Origin: Paraclostridium tenue
GTDB taxonomy: Bacteria; Bacillota; Clostridia; Peptostreptococcales; Peptostreptococcaceae
DNA length: 38,661 nucleotides
Direction of reading: 5' to 3'
Assembly: GCF_015668515.1 (NCBI RefSeq)
Contig: NZ_JADPFO010000009.1
Span: forward strand, 19,005-57,665
Part shown: in pieces, positions 28,810 to 38,553 of the stretch
Layout: every line of letters starts with the position of its first letter
Numbering within the stretch: position 1 is the first letter of the stretch
Made by a program: the position numbers and the translations under genes
Notes under the pieces: model-generated
Databases searched by the model: none
Told to the model about the DNA's origin: nothing
The model's input: the letters and a program-made list of their open reading frames with translations, nothing else

Positions 28810-29555
28810 TGATTATTTTAAAATCTAAGCAACAAATTGAACTTATGAGAGAATCTGGTAAAATTGTTGCTGAAACACATGAGATTTTAAGAGATGCTAT
28901 TAAACCGGGAATATCTACTTTAGAGTTAGATAAAATAGCTGAAAATCATATTAGAAAATATAATGCTATCCCATCTTTTAAAGGATATAATGGTTTTAAG
29001 GGATCTATATGCGCTTCTATTAATGAAGAGGTTGTACATGGAATTCCTGGACCTAAAACTTTAAAAGAAGGAGATATTATAAGTATCGATATAGGTGCTT
29101 ATTATAAAGGATATCATGCAGACTCGGCAAAAACGCATGGAGTAGGTATAATATCTGAAGAAGATAGGAAATTAATAGAAGTAACAAAAGAAAGCTTCTA
29201 TGAAGGATTAAAGTTTGCTAAACTAGGATATAGACTTTCTGATATTTCGCACGCAATACAAACACACGTAGAAAAAAACAATTTTTCAGTAGTTAGAGAT
29301 CTTGTAGGTCATGGAGTTGGCACACAGCTACATGAAGATCCTCAAATACCTAACTATGGACGACCAGGTAAGGGACCAAAACTTAAAGAAGGGATGGTAC
29401 TTGCAATTGAACCTATGGTTAACTATGGTACACACTATGTTAAGATGTTAGGTGATGGTTGGACGATTGTTACTATTGACTCTAAAAAGTCAGCTCATTA
29501 TGAGCATACGATAGCTATTACTGAAGATGAACCTTTGATATTAACAAAGTTATAA
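28809..29555 (+). CDS. map: Methionine aminopeptidase, type I
   Basis: The enzyme removes the initiator methionine from nascent proteins. The 248-residue sequence shows all five metal ligands of the family: D94, D105, H168, E201 and E232, plus the substrate-contacting H77. It lacks an N-terminal zinc-finger extension, as in type Ia enzymes. The ATG overlaps the adk stop (TAATG) and no strong ribosome-binding site is seen. Its codon use (more ATT, CTT) is less biased than that of the ribosomal genes. Confidence 0.98.
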   Translation: MIILKSKQQIELMRESGKIVAETHEILRDAIKPGISTLELDKIAENHIRKYNAIPSFKGYNGFKGSICASINEEVVHGIPGPKTLKEGDIISIDIGAYYKGYHADSAKTHGVGIISEEDRKLIEVTKESFYEGLKFAKLGYRLSDISHAIQTHVEKNNFSVVRDLVGHGVGTQLHEDPQIPNYGRPGKGPKLKEGMVLAIEPMVNYGTHYVKMLGDGWTIVTIDSKKSAHYEHTIAITEDEPLILTKL

Positions 29556-29577
29556 TCAAAAAAAGTAGGTGAGATTT

Positions 29578-29853
29578 ATGCTATCAAAAGATATATGTAT
29601 AGGGCAAGTTGTTAGAAATACATCTGGAAGAGATACTGGGAGATTATTTTTCGTAGTAAAAGTAGTTGATGATGAGTATGTTTTAATCTCAGATGGAAAG
29701 AAAAGAAAACTTGAAAAACCTAAACTAAAAAAAGTTAAGCACTTACAAAAGTATGATATAATTAACAATGCTGTTAAAGATATGATAGAATCTAATGAGT
29801 CTATTAAAGATGCTTTTTTAAGAGCTGAACTTGGAAAGTTAAACAATGTTTAG
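29578..29853 (+). CDS. KOW-domain RNA-binding protein, L14e-like
   Basis: A 91-residue protein, found between map and infA in many Clostridia and relatives and annotated there as a KOW or ribosomal protein L14E/L27E-like RNA-binding protein. The N-terminal half looks like a small beta barrel (IGQVVRNTSGRDTGRLFFVV, then DDEYVLISDGKKRKLEKPK). The C-terminal half is helical and charged. I chose ATG 29578, with AGGTGAG just upstream; an in-frame GTG at 29569 lies within that site. Its role is not known to me. Position between translation genes suggests a ribosome-linked function, which is inference. Confidence 0.88.
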   Translation: MLSKDICIGQVVRNTSGRDTGRLFFVVKVVDDEYVLISDGKKRKLEKPKLKKVKHLQKYDIINNAVKDMIESNESIKDAFLRAELGKLNNV

Positions 29854-29880
29854 CTTATTGAATGGAGGTTTGGTTAGTTA

Positions 29881-30099
29881 ATGGCCAAAAAAGATGTTAT
29901 AGAAATAGAAGGTACAGTTTCAGAAGCTTTACCGAATGCCATGTTCAAAGTTAAACTAGAAAACGGGCATGAAGTTTTATGTCACATTTCTGGAAAGCTA
30001 AGAATGAACTTTATAAGGATTCTTGAAGGAGATAAGGTTAATGTTGAGCTTTCTCCATATGACCTTACAAGAGGAAGAATTACTTGGCGTAAGAAGTAG
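29881..30099 (+). CDS. infA: Translation initiation factor IF-1
   Basis: IF-1 occupies the 30S A site during initiation. The 72-residue protein is a single S1-like OB fold: [19 protein letters not shown], then [20 protein letters not shown] and the ending [15 protein letters not shown], all typical. TGGAGGTTTGG precedes the ATG. rpmJ follows after 32 bases, the common infA-rpmJ pair. Confidence 0.98.
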   Translation: MAKKDVIEIEGTVSEALPNAMFKVKLENGHEVLCHISGKLRMNFIRILEGDKVNVELSPYDLTRGRITWRKK

Positions 30100-30113
30100 A
30101 CTATCAATGCTAG

Positions 30114-30245
<132 letters not shown>

Positions 30246-30278
30246 TAAATTGTGCTAGCATTTTGTTAAATATTATAG

Positions 30279-30411
30279 TATAATATTATATTGTGATAAT
30301 TAACAAACTTTTTTTGGATTTTATATAAACATGAATCGGAATTCACTTATTATTTAAGAAAATTTAATCATGAAAAAAGTTTAAAAAGTTAAGTTGTAGG
30401 AGGTGCAAAGT
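30279..30411 (+). promoter_or_regulatory. Possible alpha-operon promoter and leader upstream of rpsM
   Basis: The 166-base gap after rpmJ contains TATAAT at 30279-30284, with no good -35 at the right distance (TTGTGC at 30250 is the nearest). A leader would then carry AAACTTTTTT at 30305-30314, which pairs with AAAAAAGTTT at 30373-30382. Inside this, CATGA (30330-30334) pairs with TCATG (30368-30372). In E. coli the leader of this operon is bound by S4; no sequence likeness is claimed here. Both promoter and fold are tentative. Confidence 0.38.
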
Positions 30412-30783
30412 ATGGCAAGAATAGCTGGGGTAGATTTACCTAGAGAAAAAAGAGCAGAAATAGGCTTAACATATATCTATGGTATAGGTAAGGCAACTGC
30501 TAACGAAATATTAGCTAAAGCTGACATAGATCCTAACGTAAGAATCAAAGATTTATCTGAAGATCAAGTTAACGACTTAAGAAAGATAATAGACAATGAT
30601 TTCTTAGTTGAAGGAGATTTAAGAAGAGAAATAGCTTTAAACATAAAGAGATTAAGAGATATAAAGTGTTACAGAGGTATGAGACATGCTAAAGGTCTTC
30701 CTTTAAGAGGACAAAAAACTAAGACTAACGCTAGAACTAGAAAAGGTCCTAGAAAAACTGTATCTCGTAAGAAGAAGAAGTAA
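30412..30783 (+). CDS. rpsM: 30S ribosomal protein S13
   Basis: S13 contacts the 50S subunit and P-site tRNA in the head. It has 123 residues from ATG 30412 ([20 protein letters not shown]), following TAGGAGGTG; an upstream frame extension to 30403 overlaps that site. [14 protein letters not shown] is the helix-turn-helix region, and the basic C-terminal arm contains [18 protein letters not shown]. It opens the alpha operon. Confidence 0.98.
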   Translation: MARIAGVDLPREKRAEIGLTYIYGIGKATANEILAKADIDPNVRIKDLSEDQVNDLRKIIDNDFLVEGDLRREIALNIKRLRDIKCYRGMRHAKGLPLRGQKTKTNARTRKGPRKTVSRKKKK

Positions 30784-30807
30784 TAGTTAGAAGAGGAGGG
30801 AAGAATA

Positions 30808-31206
30808 ATGGCTAAACCAAAAAAGAAAGTTACACGTGTTAGAAGAAGAGAGCGTAAAAACATAGAACGTGGACATGCTCATATACAATCAACTTTTAAC
30901 AATACTATAATAACTTTAACAGACGTTCATGGTAATGCATTATCTTGGGCAAGTTCTGGACAATTAGGATTCAAAGGATCAAGAAAAGCAACTCCATTTG
31001 CATCTCAAATGGCTGCTGAAACTGCTGCTAAGGCTGCAATGGAACACGGATTAAAGAGTGTAGAAGTATTCGTTAAAGGACCAGGTTCTGGTAGAGAAGC
31101 TGCTATAAGAGCTTTACAAGCAACTGGTTTAGAAGTAACTATGATAAAAGACGTTACTCCAATACCACACAACGGATGTAGACCACCAAAAAGAAGAAGA
31201 GTGTAA
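30808..31206 (+). CDS. rpsK: 30S ribosomal protein S11
   Basis: S11 forms the 30S platform near the E site and mRNA exit. The 132-residue protein has [19 protein letters not shown], the glycine loop [15 protein letters not shown] and the ending [13 protein letters not shown], all family hallmarks. GAGGAGGG precedes the ATG. rpsD follows after 18 bases. Confidence 0.98.
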   Translation: MAKPKKKVTRVRRRERKNIERGHAHIQSTFNNTIITLTDVHGNALSWASSGQLGFKGSRKATPFASQMAAETAAKAAMEHGLKSVEVFVKGPGSGREAAIRALQATGLEVTMIKDVTPIPHNGCRPPKRRRV

Positions 31207-31224
31207 TTTAGGAGGTGTAAATAA

Positions 31225-31848
31225 ATGGCAAGATATACAGGTGCATCATGTAGACAATGTCGTAGAGAAGGAATGAAGTTATTCCTTAAAGGTGACAGAT
31301 GTTATACTGACAAATGTGCTATAGTTAAGAGAAACTATGCTCCAGGACAACATGGACAAGGAAGAAAGAAAGTTTCTAACTATGGATTACAATTAAGAGA
31401 AAAACAAAAAGTTAAGAGAATATACGGAGTTTTAGAAACTCAATTCAGAAACTTATACGAGCGTGCTGAAAAAATGCCTGGTATAACAGGGGAAAACTTA
31501 CTAAGCTTATTAGAAAGAAGATTAGATAACGTAGTTTACAGAATGGGATTAGCATCTTCTAGAAAAGAAGCTAGACAATTAGTAAGACACGGTCATTTCA
31601 CTTTAAACGGACATAAGGTAAATATACCTTCTTTAACAGTTGCTAATGGAGATGTTATAACTGTTAAAGAAACATCTAAGTCTTCTGCAAAATTCAAAGG
31701 ATTAGTAGAAAATAACTCAAGAATAGCTCCTAAATGGTTAGATGCTAACTTAGAGAACATGACAGCTTCTGTTGTTGCTAATCCAGGAAGAGAAGATATA
31801 GATCTTGAAATAGCTGAACACTTAATAATAGAGCTTTACTCTAAGTAA
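31225..31848 (+). CDS. rpsD: 30S ribosomal protein S4, zinc-binding form
   Basis: S4 binds the 5' domain of 16S rRNA early in assembly. The 207-residue protein has an N-terminal zinc site with C9, C12, C26 and C31. The S4 RNA-binding domain lies at about residues 98-160 ([19 protein letters not shown] and [13 protein letters not shown]). In E. coli S4 represses the alpha operon, and this gene lies in the corresponding operon. That differs from Bacillus, where rpsD is separate. Confidence 0.98.
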   Translation: MARYTGASCRQCRREGMKLFLKGDRCYTDKCAIVKRNYAPGQHGQGRKKVSNYGLQLREKQKVKRIYGVLETQFRNLYERAEKMPGITGENLLSLLERRLDNVVYRMGLASSRKEARQLVRHGHFTLNGHKVNIPSLTVANGDVITVKETSKSSAKFKGLVENNSRIAPKWLDANLENMTASVVANPGREDIDLEIAEHLIIELYSK

Positions 31849-31925
31849 TAAGTATAGTTATAACAAATATTTTAAGATTTTGTTTACCCTCAGTGGATTA
31901 ATAAATTTTAAGGAGGGTTTTGTCC

Positions 31926-32873
31926 ATGATAGAAATAGAAAAACCAAGAGTAGATATAATTGAAATTAGCGAAGACCATAGATATGGTAAATTCGTTATA
32001 GAGCCTCTAGAAAGAGGATATGGAATAACTATAGGTAATGCATTAAGAAGAATATTATTATCTTCTTTACCAGGAGTAGCTGTTAACTCTATAAAAATAG
32101 ATGGAGTTCTTCATGAATTCTCAACAGTTCCTGGTGTTAAAGAAGATGTTACTGAAATAATATTAGCATTAAAAGAATTATCAGCTACTATAGATGGTGA
32201 AGGAAATAGAACACTTAAAATAGAAGCACAAGGACCATGTACAATAACAGGTGCTGACATAATATGTCCTCCAGATGTTGAAATAATAAGCAAAGACTTA
32301 CATATAGCTACGCTAGATGATAATGCTAAGTTTAACATGGAAATATCTGTTGATAAAGGAAGAGGATATGTATCTTCTGAAGACAATAAAACAGAGCATA
32401 TGCCTATAGGAGTTCTTCCTGTAGACTCAATATATACTCCTGTTGAAAAAGTTAGCTACCATGTAGAAAATACTAGAGTTGGTCAAAAATCAGATTATGA
32501 TAAATTAATACTTGAAGTTTGGACTAATGGAAGTATAAATCCTCAAGAAGGAATATCACTTGCAGCTAAGGTTCTAGTTGAACATCTAAATCTATTCATA
32601 GATTTAACAGAGCATGTAAGCAATGTTGAAATAATGGTAGAAAAAGAAGAAGATCAAAAAGAGAAAGTTCTTGAGATGACTATAGAAGAACTTGACTTAT
32701 CAGTTAGATCTTACAACTGTTTAAAGAGAGCGGGAATAAACACAGTTGAAGAATTAGCTAATAGATCTGAAGAAGACATGATGAAAGTTAGAAACTTAGG
32801 TAAAAAGTCGTTAGAAGAAGTAATTCAAAAGTTAGAGGAACTTGGATTAAATCTTAAACCAAGCGAAGAGTAA
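31926..32873 (+). CDS. rpoA: DNA-directed RNA polymerase subunit alpha
   Basis: Alpha dimerises to start RNA polymerase assembly and contacts promoter UP elements and activators. It has 315 residues from ATG 31926, eight bases after AAGGAGGG; an in-frame TTG at 31920 lies too close to that site. The N-terminal domain ([19 protein letters not shown] near residue 35) is followed by a charged linker near 240. The C-terminal domain contains [19 protein letters not shown] and [12 protein letters not shown]. It sits between rpsD and rplQ, the universal order. Confidence 0.99.
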   Translation: MIEIEKPRVDIIEISEDHRYGKFVIEPLERGYGITIGNALRRILLSSLPGVAVNSIKIDGVLHEFSTVPGVKEDVTEIILALKELSATIDGEGNRTLKIEAQGPCTITGADIICPPDVEIISKDLHIATLDDNAKFNMEISVDKGRGYVSSEDNKTEHMPIGVLPVDSIYTPVEKVSYHVENTRVGQKSDYDKLILEVWTNGSINPQEGISLAAKVLVEHLNLFIDLTEHVSNVEIMVEKEEDQKEKVLEMTIEELDLSVRSYNCLKRAGINTVEELANRSEEDMMKVRNLGKKSLEEVIQKLEELGLNLKPSEE

Positions 32874-32892
32874 GCGCAAAGGAGGGATAAGC

Positions 32893-33234
32893 ATGGCTAA
32901 GTACCGTAAATTAGGACGTGTAACTGCTCACAGAAATCTTATGTTAAGAAACTTAGTAACAGACTTACTAAGAAATGGAAAAATAGAAACTACAGTTACT
33001 AGAGCGAAAGAAACTCGTAGAATGGCAGAAAAGATGATAACTCTTGCTAAGAGAGGAGATCTTCATGCTAGAAGACAAGTTTTAGCTTATGTTTTAGATG
33101 AGACAGTAGTTAACAACTTATTCACTGATATAGCTCCAAAGTATGCTGAGAGAAACGGTGGATATACTAGAATAATAAAAATGGGACCAAGAAGAGGCGA
33201 CGCTGCTGAAATGGCTCTAATAGAATTAGTATAG
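32893..33234 (+). CDS. rplQ: 50S ribosomal protein L17
   Basis: L17 lies near the tunnel exit. The 113-residue protein starts [20 protein letters not shown] and includes [20 protein letters not shown] and the ending [29 protein letters not shown] precedes the ATG. It is the last gene of the alpha operon and is followed by a strong terminator. Confidence 0.98.
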   Translation: MAKYRKLGRVTAHRNLMLRNLVTDLLRNGKIETTVTRAKETRRMAEKMITLAKRGDLHARRQVLAYVLDETVVNNLFTDIAPKYAERNGGYTRIIKMGPRRGDAAEMALIELV

Positions 33235-33240
33235 TATGTA

Positions 33241-33271
33241 AAAGGATTAGGCAAAGCCTAATCCTTTTTTT
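33241..33271 (+). terminator. Intrinsic terminator after rplQ
   Basis: AAAGGATTAGGC pairs perfectly with GCCTAATCCTTT across a three-base loop, followed by T residues to 33271. It closes the alpha operon. Confidence 0.94.
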
Positions 33272-33304
33272 ATTTCAATTAAATATCAAATTTGTTAATA
33301 GTGG

Positions 33305-33380
33305 TGCTATAATTTAATAGTGTATTGCTAAATTGAAGATGAACTTTTGTGTTAATCTGTAATTTAAATTATGATATAAT
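33305..33380 (+). promoter_or_regulatory. Tandem extended -10 promoters for the ECF operon
   Basis: Two consensus -10 boxes with the extended TGn element occur: TGCTATAAT at 33305-33313 and TGATATAAT at 33372-33380. Neither has a good -35 at 17 bases, which extended -10 promoters may not need. The second would start transcription near 33387, about 45 bases before ecfA1. Confidence 0.55.
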
Positions 33381-33432
33381 ACAATATAAATTGCAAATTG
33401 ATAAACACTACTAATTAAAGGAGAACAAATTT

Positions 33433-34266
33433 ATGAAGGATATAGTAAGTGTTAAGGATGTATCATTTGAATATGTAACTGAAGATAGTACATTTAAGGC
33501 CATAGATGATTTAACTTTAAGTGTTAAACAAGGTGAATTTGTTGTAGTTATAGGCCATAATGGGTCAGGTAAGTCAACGCTTTCTAAGAACTTAAATGCA
33601 ATTCTAATGCCTACTAAAGGTGATATATATATAGATGGTCTAAATACTAAAGATGAAGAACATTTATGGGATATTAGACAGACAGCAGGTATGGTATTTC
33701 AAAATCCAGATAACCAAATTGTAGCTACTATAATAGAAGAAGATGTAGCTTTTGGTCCCGAAAATTTGGGGATAGAGCCTGTAGAAATCAGAAAGAGGGT
33801 AAAAGAAGCATTAACAAGTGTTGGTATGTATGAGCTAAAAGATAGACAACCTCATCTATTATCTGGTGGACAAAAGCAAAGAGTTGCTATAGCAGGTATA
33901 ATAGCTATGAAGCCTAAGTGTATAATCTTTGATGAAGCTACAGCTATGTTAGATCCATCTGGAAGAAAAGAAGTAATGAATACTATAAAAAGACTCAACA
34001 AAGAAGAGAACATAACTATAATGCATATAACTCACTTTATGGAAGAAGCTGTAGGTGCAGATAGAGTTATAGTTATGGAGAAAGGGAAAAAAGTATTAGA
34101 GGGAACTCCGAAACAAGTATTCTCTAAAGTTGAAAAATTAAAAAGTATAGGATTAGATGTACCTTATATGACTGAATTAAGTAAAGAACTTAAGGAAGAA
34201 GGTATGCATATAGAGGATGATATATTAACTGTGGATGAGATGGTGATGAGATTATGTCAATTATAA
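33433..34266 (+). CDS. ecfA1: ECF transporter ATPase EcfA1
   Basis: EcfA1 is one of two ATPases of the shared energising module that powers uptake of vitamins and metals by separate S components. The 277-residue protein has the Walker A motif GHNGSGKST (41-49), Q-loop FQNPDNQ, signature LLSGGQKQR and Walker [13 protein letters not shown]; the DEAT form is usual for EcfA1. AAAGGAG precedes the ATG. Its end overlaps ecfA2 by 13 bases. No S component is in the window. Confidence 0.96.
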   Translation: MKDIVSVKDVSFEYVTEDSTFKAIDDLTLSVKQGEFVVVIGHNGSGKSTLSKNLNAILMPTKGDIYIDGLNTKDEEHLWDIRQTAGMVFQNPDNQIVATIIEEDVAFGPENLGIEPVEIRKRVKEALTSVGMYELKDRQPHLLSGGQKQRVAIAGIIAMKPKCIIFDEATAMLDPSGRKEVMNTIKRLNKEENITIMHITHFMEEAVGADRVIVMEKGKKVLEGTPKQVFSKVEKLKSIGLDVPYMTELSKELKEEGMHIEDDILTVDEMVMRLCQL

Positions 34267-35120
34267 TAGAAAATTTAACACATATATACAATGAAGGCAT
34301 GCCATTTGCTAGTAAAGCATTAGACAATATAAATTTAAGTATAGAAGATGGAGATTTTGTTGGGTTAATAGGTCATACTGGATCGGGTAAATCAACATTA
34401 ATTCAGCATTTAAATGGTATACTTAAGCCTTCATCAGGAAAAATTTTAATAAATGGATTTGATATAACTGATAAAGATTTAAATTTAACTGATATCAGAA
34501 AGAAAGTTGGAGTGGTATTTCAATATCCTGAATATCAACTATTTGAAGAGACTGTTGCAAAGGACATAGCCTTTGGACCTTCAAATTTAGGCTTAGATGA
34601 TATTGAAATAACTAATAGGATTAAAGCATCTATGGAGGCTGTTGGGCTTGACTATGATGAATTTAAAGATAAATCTCCATTTGAATTATCAGGCGGACAA
34701 AAGCGTAGGGTAGCTATAGCTGGAGTTATAGCTATGAATCCTGAAGTCTTAATATTAGATGAACCTACAGCTGGATTAGATCCTAAAGGAAGAGATGAAA
34801 TATTTAATTTAATAAAGACATTACATAAAGAAAAAAATATGACGATAATACTTTCATCACATAGTATGGATGATATGGCTAAATTAGTTAAAAATATAAT
34901 AGTTATGAATTCAGGAAAAATAGAATTTATGGGACCTACTAGAGAAGTATTTAAAAATCATTCTAATAGATTAAAAGATATAGGTTTAGATATTCCTCAA
35001 GTACTAGAATTATGCATTAAATTAAGAGACAGAGGGTTTGATATTAAGCCTGATATAATTACTATTGAAGAAGCTAAGAAAGAAATAATAAGAGTTATGA
35101 GAGGTAAAGGAAAATGTTAA
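34254..35120 (+). CDS. ecfA2: ECF transporter ATPase EcfA2
   Basis: EcfA2 pairs with EcfA1 in the energising module. The 288-residue protein has Walker [10 protein letters not shown] near residue 40, Q-loop FQYPEYQ, signature ELSGGQKRR and Walker [13 protein letters not shown], then the C-terminal regulatory part. The start lies inside ecfA1 and the end overlaps ecfT by seven bases, so the three are translated as a coupled set. Confidence 0.96.
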   Translation: MSIIIENLTHIYNEGMPFASKALDNINLSIEDGDFVGLIGHTGSGKSTLIQHLNGILKPSSGKILINGFDITDKDLNLTDIRKKVGVVFQYPEYQLFEETVAKDIAFGPSNLGLDDIEITNRIKASMEAVGLDYDEFKDKSPFELSGGQKRRVAIAGVIAMNPEVLILDEPTAGLDPKGRDEIFNLIKTLHKEKNMTIILSSHSMDDMAKLVKNIIVMNSGKIEFMGPTREVFKNHSNRLKDIGLDIPQVLELCIKLRDRGFDIKPDIITIEEAKKEIIRVMRGKGKC

Positions 35121-35911
35121 AAGATATAACTATAGGTCAATATTATCCTACTAACTCAATTATTCATAAATTAGATGCTAGAGTTAAACTTATAGCAACT
35201 TTTATATTTATGGTATCACTGTTTATAATAAATAAATTTTGGCCATATTTAATAGTGGTAGGAAGTTTGATGGCTGTAGTGGCCATGTCTAAAATACCAT
35301 CTAAGTATATTATAAAAGGGCTTAAACCTTTGAGATGGATTATAGTATTTACATTTGTAATTAATATATTCTTTCTGCCTGGAGATCCTATATGGTCATT
35401 TGGCTTTATAAAGATCACTAGCCAGGGGTTAAGTCAAGCTGTTTTTATGGCACTAAGACTTATATTCTTAGTTGTTGGAACATCATTACTTACACTTACG
35501 ACATCGCCTATAGAACTTACAGATGGGATAGAAAAATTATTAAATCCATTAAGAAAGATAGGATTCCCTGTGCATGAGTTAGCTATGATGATGACTATTG
35601 CATTAAGATTTATACCTACTTTATTAGATGAAACAGATAAAATAATGAAAGCTCAGATGTCTAGAGGGGCCGATTTTGAAAGTAAAAATATAATAAATAG
35701 AGCAAAGAACTTAGTTCCGCTTTTAATACCTTTATTTATAAGTGCATTTAGGAGAGCTGATGAATTAGCTATGGCTATGGAAGCTAGATGTTATAGAGGT
35801 GGATATAATAGAACTAAGATGAAGCAAAGTATAATGACTAAAGCTGACTATATAGCATATGCTATTCAATTTATTTATTTAGGTGTAATAGTTGTTATTA
35901 GGTTTATATAA
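35114..35911 (+). CDS. ecfT: ECF transporter transmembrane protein EcfT
   Basis: EcfT is the membrane scaffold that links EcfA1/EcfA2 to the substrate-binding S component. The 265-residue protein begins with [20 protein letters not shown], followed by several hydrophobic segments. Near its C-terminal half are two coupling motifs of the Ala-Arg-Gly type: [11 protein letters not shown] near residue 178 and [11 protein letters not shown] near 222. truA follows after 11 bases. Confidence 0.95.
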   Translation: MLKDITIGQYYPTNSIIHKLDARVKLIATFIFMVSLFIINKFWPYLIVVGSLMAVVAMSKIPSKYIIKGLKPLRWIIVFTFVINIFFLPGDPIWSFGFIKITSQGLSQAVFMALRLIFLVVGTSLLTLTTSPIELTDGIEKLLNPLRKIGFPVHELAMMMTIALRFIPTLLDETDKIMKAQMSRGADFESKNIINRAKNLVPLLIPLFISAFRRADELAMAMEARCYRGGYNRTKMKQSIMTKADYIAYAIQFIYLGVIVVIRFI

Positions 35912-35922
35912 AGAGGTATCAT

Positions 35923-36654
35923 ATGAGAAATATAAAATTGACTATTCAATATAATGGTAAAAATTATTGTGGTTGGCAAAAGCAAAATGATTTTTTGGGT
36001 ATACAAGGAACTATAGAAAAAGCTATAAAAGAGATAACTAAAGAAGATGTTAAAATAATTGGATCAGGAAGAACTGATGCAGGAGTACATGCTTTAGGTC
36101 AAGTTGCAAATTTTAATACAAGTTGTAATATACCTGTTGAGAAAATACCAGGTGCACTAAACTCAAAGTTGCCAAAGGATATATCTATAATAGACGCACA
36201 AGAGATGGATTTAGATTTTCATTCAAGGTATTCAGCAAAAGGAAAAAGATATAGATATTTAATATATAATAATGCATATAGAAGTCCTATATATAATAAT
36301 ATATCGTATTTAGTTAAGTATGATCTAGACTTTGAAAAGATGAAAAAAGAAGCTAAAGCTTTAATTGGAACATATGATTTCAAAGGGTTTATGAGTTCTG
36401 GATCATCAGTGAAAGATACGGTAAGGACTATTTATGACATAGATATATCAAGACAAGAAGACTTAATAATTATAGAAGTAGAAGGTAATGGATTCTTGTA
36501 TAATATGGTAAGGATTTTAGTTGGAACATTAGTTGATATTGGCCGAGGAAGAATAGATATTGACATGCTAAGTATAATAGAATCTAAGTCAAGATCTATG
36601 GCTGGACACACTGCGCCAGCTCATGGATTATTTCTTAAAAAAGTTGATTATTAG
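35923..36654 (+). CDS. truA: tRNA pseudouridine(38-40) synthase TruA
   Basis: TruA converts uridines 38-40 of the tRNA anticodon arm to pseudouridine. The 243-residue protein holds the catalytic aspartate D52 in GSGRTDAGVHALGQ, and the conserved KRYRYLIYN and GNGFLYNMVRILVGTL. AGAGGTATC precedes the ATG. It is the last gene of the ecf unit; the rplM promoter begins two bases after its stop, with no terminator between. Confidence 0.97.
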   Translation: MRNIKLTIQYNGKNYCGWQKQNDFLGIQGTIEKAIKEITKEDVKIIGSGRTDAGVHALGQVANFNTSCNIPVEKIPGALNSKLPKDISIIDAQEMDLDFHSRYSAKGKRYRYLIYNNAYRSPIYNNISYLVKYDLDFEKMKKEAKALIGTYDFKGFMSSGSSVKDTVRTIYDIDISRQEDLIIIEVEGNGFLYNMVRILVGTLVDIGRGRIDIDMLSIIESKSRSMAGHTAPAHGLFLKKVDY

Positions 36655-36655
36655 C

Positions 36656-36684
36656 TTGACACTCCAGGGTGCATGTATTAAAAT
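36656..36684 (+). promoter_or_regulatory. Promoter for rplM-rpsI
   Basis: TTGACA at 36656-36661, 17 bases, TAAAAT at 36679-36684. Transcription would start near 36691 at the beginning of the L13-type leader. Confidence 0.78.
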
Positions 36685-36689
36685 ATACA

Positions 36690-36772
36690 AGAGTGTGTTA
36701 ATAAGTCCACTTGCCCCGGACTTGACATAGACGGTAAAATATCATATGGAAATAAGATAAGGAGGGACTTGT
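36690..36772 (+). promoter_or_regulatory. L13 leader (ribosomal protein autoregulatory RNA)
   Basis: The short leader before rplM contains AAGTCC (36703-36708) paired with GGACTT (36718-36723) around a nine-base loop, then GACATAGACGGT and the ribosome-binding site. Place, size and the hairpin fit the L13 leader family known in Firmicutes, but I recognise it from memory and without a covariance search. A second TTGACA (36722-36727) overlaps the stem and lacks a well-spaced -10. Confidence 0.6.
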
Positions 36773-36773
36773 A

Positions 36774-37205
36774 ATGAAAAGTTATATAGCTAAGCCAGCT
36801 GACGTACAAAGAAAATGGTACGTAGTTGATGCTGAAGGAAAAACATTAGGTCGTATGGCTACAGAAATAGCTACAATATTAAGAGGAAAGCATAAACCAA
36901 CTTTCACTCCTCACGTTGATGGTGGAGATTTCGTTGTTGTTGTAAATGCTGATAAAGTAGTTTTAACAGGAAAGAAATTAGATCAAAAGATGTACAGATA
37001 CCACACTGGATATGTAGGTGGATTAAAGGAAATAACTTATAGAGAAATGATGGAAAAGAAACCTGAAGAGGTTGTTATGCATGCTGTTAGCGGTATGTTA
37101 TGTAAGAACAAATTAAGAAGCAGAATGATGACTAGATTAAGAGTATTTGCTGGACCAAACCACGGACACGAAGCTCAAAATCCAGAAGTTTTAAACTTCA
37201 AATAA
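36774..37205 (+). CDS. rplM: 50S ribosomal protein L13
   Basis: L13 is an early large-subunit assembly protein. The 143-residue sequence includes [40 protein letters not shown] and [20 protein letters not shown], all family hallmarks. AAGGAGGG precedes the ATG. rpsI follows after 28 bases, the universal pair. Confidence 0.98.
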   Translation: MKSYIAKPADVQRKWYVVDAEGKTLGRMATEIATILRGKHKPTFTPHVDGGDFVVVVNADKVVLTGKKLDQKMYRYHTGYVGGLKEITYREMMEKKPEEVVMHAVSGMLCKNKLRSRMMTRLRVFAGPNHGHEAQNPEVLNFK

Positions 37206-37233
37206 TCATAACGGGTGAAAGGAGGAGTTAATC

Positions 37234-37626
37234 ATGGCTAACGTTCAATACTACGGAACAGGAAGAAGAAAGCACTCTGTAGCAAGAGTAAGACTAGTTG
37301 CAGGTGAAGGAAATATAATAGTAAATGGAAGAAAAGTTGAAGAATACTTCAACTACGAAACTTTAATAAGAGATGTTAAACAACCATTAGTTTTAACAGG
37401 AACTGAAAACAAATACGATGTTATAGTAAAGGTTGAAGGTGGAGGATTCACTGGACAAGCTGGTGCTATAAGACACGGTATATCTAGAGCTTTATTAACA
37501 GTAGACGCTGAGTTAAGACCAGCTTTAAAGAAAGAAGGATTCTTAACTAGAGATGCTAGAATGAAGGAAAGAAAGAAATACGGATTAAAGGCAGCAAGAA
37601 GAGCTCCACAATTCTCAAAGAGATAA
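37234..37626 (+). CDS. rpsI: 30S ribosomal protein S9
   Basis: S9 places its C-terminal tail at the P-site tRNA. The 130-residue protein begins [20 protein letters not shown] and includes [19 protein letters not shown]; the ending RRAPQFSKR is the conserved P-site tail. AAAGGAGGAG precedes the ATG. It closes the rplM-rpsI unit before a terminator. Confidence 0.98.
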   Translation: MANVQYYGTGRRKHSVARVRLVAGEGNIIVNGRKVEEYFNYETLIRDVKQPLVLTGTENKYDVIVKVEGGGFTGQAGAIRHGISRALLTVDAELRPALKKEGFLTRDARMKERKKYGLKAARRAPQFSKR

Positions 37627-37642
37627 TTATATATGCTTATAC

Positions 37643-37675
37643 AAAGACTTTGGAATATTCCAAAGTCTTTTTTTA
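37643..37675 (+). terminator. Intrinsic terminator after rpsI
   Basis: AAAGACTTTGGAAT and its exact reverse complement form a 28-base palindrome that runs into T residues. It ends the rplM-rpsI unit. Confidence 0.93.
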
Positions 37676-37698
37676 TATAATATATGGGGTGATATTAT

Positions 37699-38415
37699 AT
37701 GAAATATATTAAGCATGTAAGCATTATAGGTGCGCTTTTATGTTTTCTTTCTATATTTATATTTGAAGTTAAAAAGAACTCTCAAGATGTTATGTCATAT
37801 ATGCCTACAACGAATAGGGTTATAATGTTAGATGCAGGGCATGGGGGTATAGATCCTGGAACTCTAAATAATGACAAAACTATACTTGAGAAAGATGTAA
37901 ATCTAAAAATAACTTTGAAGCTAAGGGAGTTGTTAGAATCAAGTGGATGTTTAGTATTATTAACTAGAGATGAGGATGTTAGTTTATACGAAGAAGATGG
38001 TAAGAAAACAATTAGACAAAAGTATAATGAAAATTTAAAAAACCGTAAAAAATTATTGAAGGAATCAAACGTAGATGCATTTGTATCTATACATCTTAAT
38101 GCATTTGAAGAAAGTAAATATTATGGAGCTCAAACATTTTATCCAAAGGATAAAGAAGATAGTAAATTATTAGGTAAATTTATTCAAGACGAATTAAAAC
38201 GTGTAGTTGATAAAACTAACAATAGAGAAATAAAACCAAGAGATGATTTATATTTACTAAAAGATAATGAAATTCCATCAGTACTAATAGAGTGTGGTTT
38301 TTTATCTAATGAGAAAGAATCGAAGTTACTAAATGATGAAAAATATCAAGAAAAAATTGCTTGGGCTATATATGCAGGTATACAAAGATATTTTGGAACT
38401 AATGTACATAATTAA
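37699..38415 (+). CDS. cwlD: N-acetylmuramoyl-L-alanine amidase CwlD
   Basis: CwlD removes peptide from muramic acid in the spore cortex, the first step to muramic-delta-lactam, which germination enzymes recognise. The 238-residue protein has an N-terminal hydrophobic segment (about residues 7-23), fitting a signal anchor. The amidase_3 domain has zinc ligands H48 (LDAGHGGIDPG), E64 and H132 (VSIHLNAF), and catalytic E198 (LIECGFLSN). GGGGTGAT precedes the ATG. Its codon use is less biased than that of the ribosomal genes. The presence of the gene implies an endospore former. Confidence 0.93.
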   Translation: MKYIKHVSIIGALLCFLSIFIFEVKKNSQDVMSYMPTTNRVIMLDAGHGGIDPGTLNNDKTILEKDVNLKITLKLRELLESSGCLVLLTRDEDVSLYEEDGKKTIRQKYNENLKNRKKLLKESNVDAFVSIHLNAFEESKYYGAQTFYPKDKEDSKLLGKFIQDELKRVVDKTNNREIKPRDDLYLLKDNEIPSVLIECGFLSNEKESKLLNDEKYQEKIAWAIYAGIQRYFGTNVHN

Positions 38416-38427
38416 TAAAAAATTAAA

Positions 38428-38479
38428 GAAAACAACCTATATACGCAACTATATATTTAAGCATATATGGGTTGTTTTT
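38428..38479 (+). terminator. Intrinsic terminator after cwlD
   Basis: AACAACCTATATACGC (38431-38446) pairs with GCATATATGGGTTGTT (38461-38476) with one mismatch, around a 14-base loop, followed by T. It separates cwlD from the rRNA promoter. Confidence 0.85.
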
Positions 38480-38519
38480 AAACTTTTAGTAAAAAAATAA
38501 AAAAGTTTTTGAAAAAGTG

Positions 38520-38548
38520 TTGACGATGTAAAAAAAAGGTGATATAGT
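38520..38548 (+). promoter_or_regulatory. rRNA operon promoter
   Basis: TTGACG at 38520-38525, 17 bases, TATAGT at 38543-38548, preceded by an A/T-rich stretch that could serve as UP element (38491-38515). Transcription would begin near 38555. Confidence 0.82.
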
Positions 38549-38553
38549 ATTAC

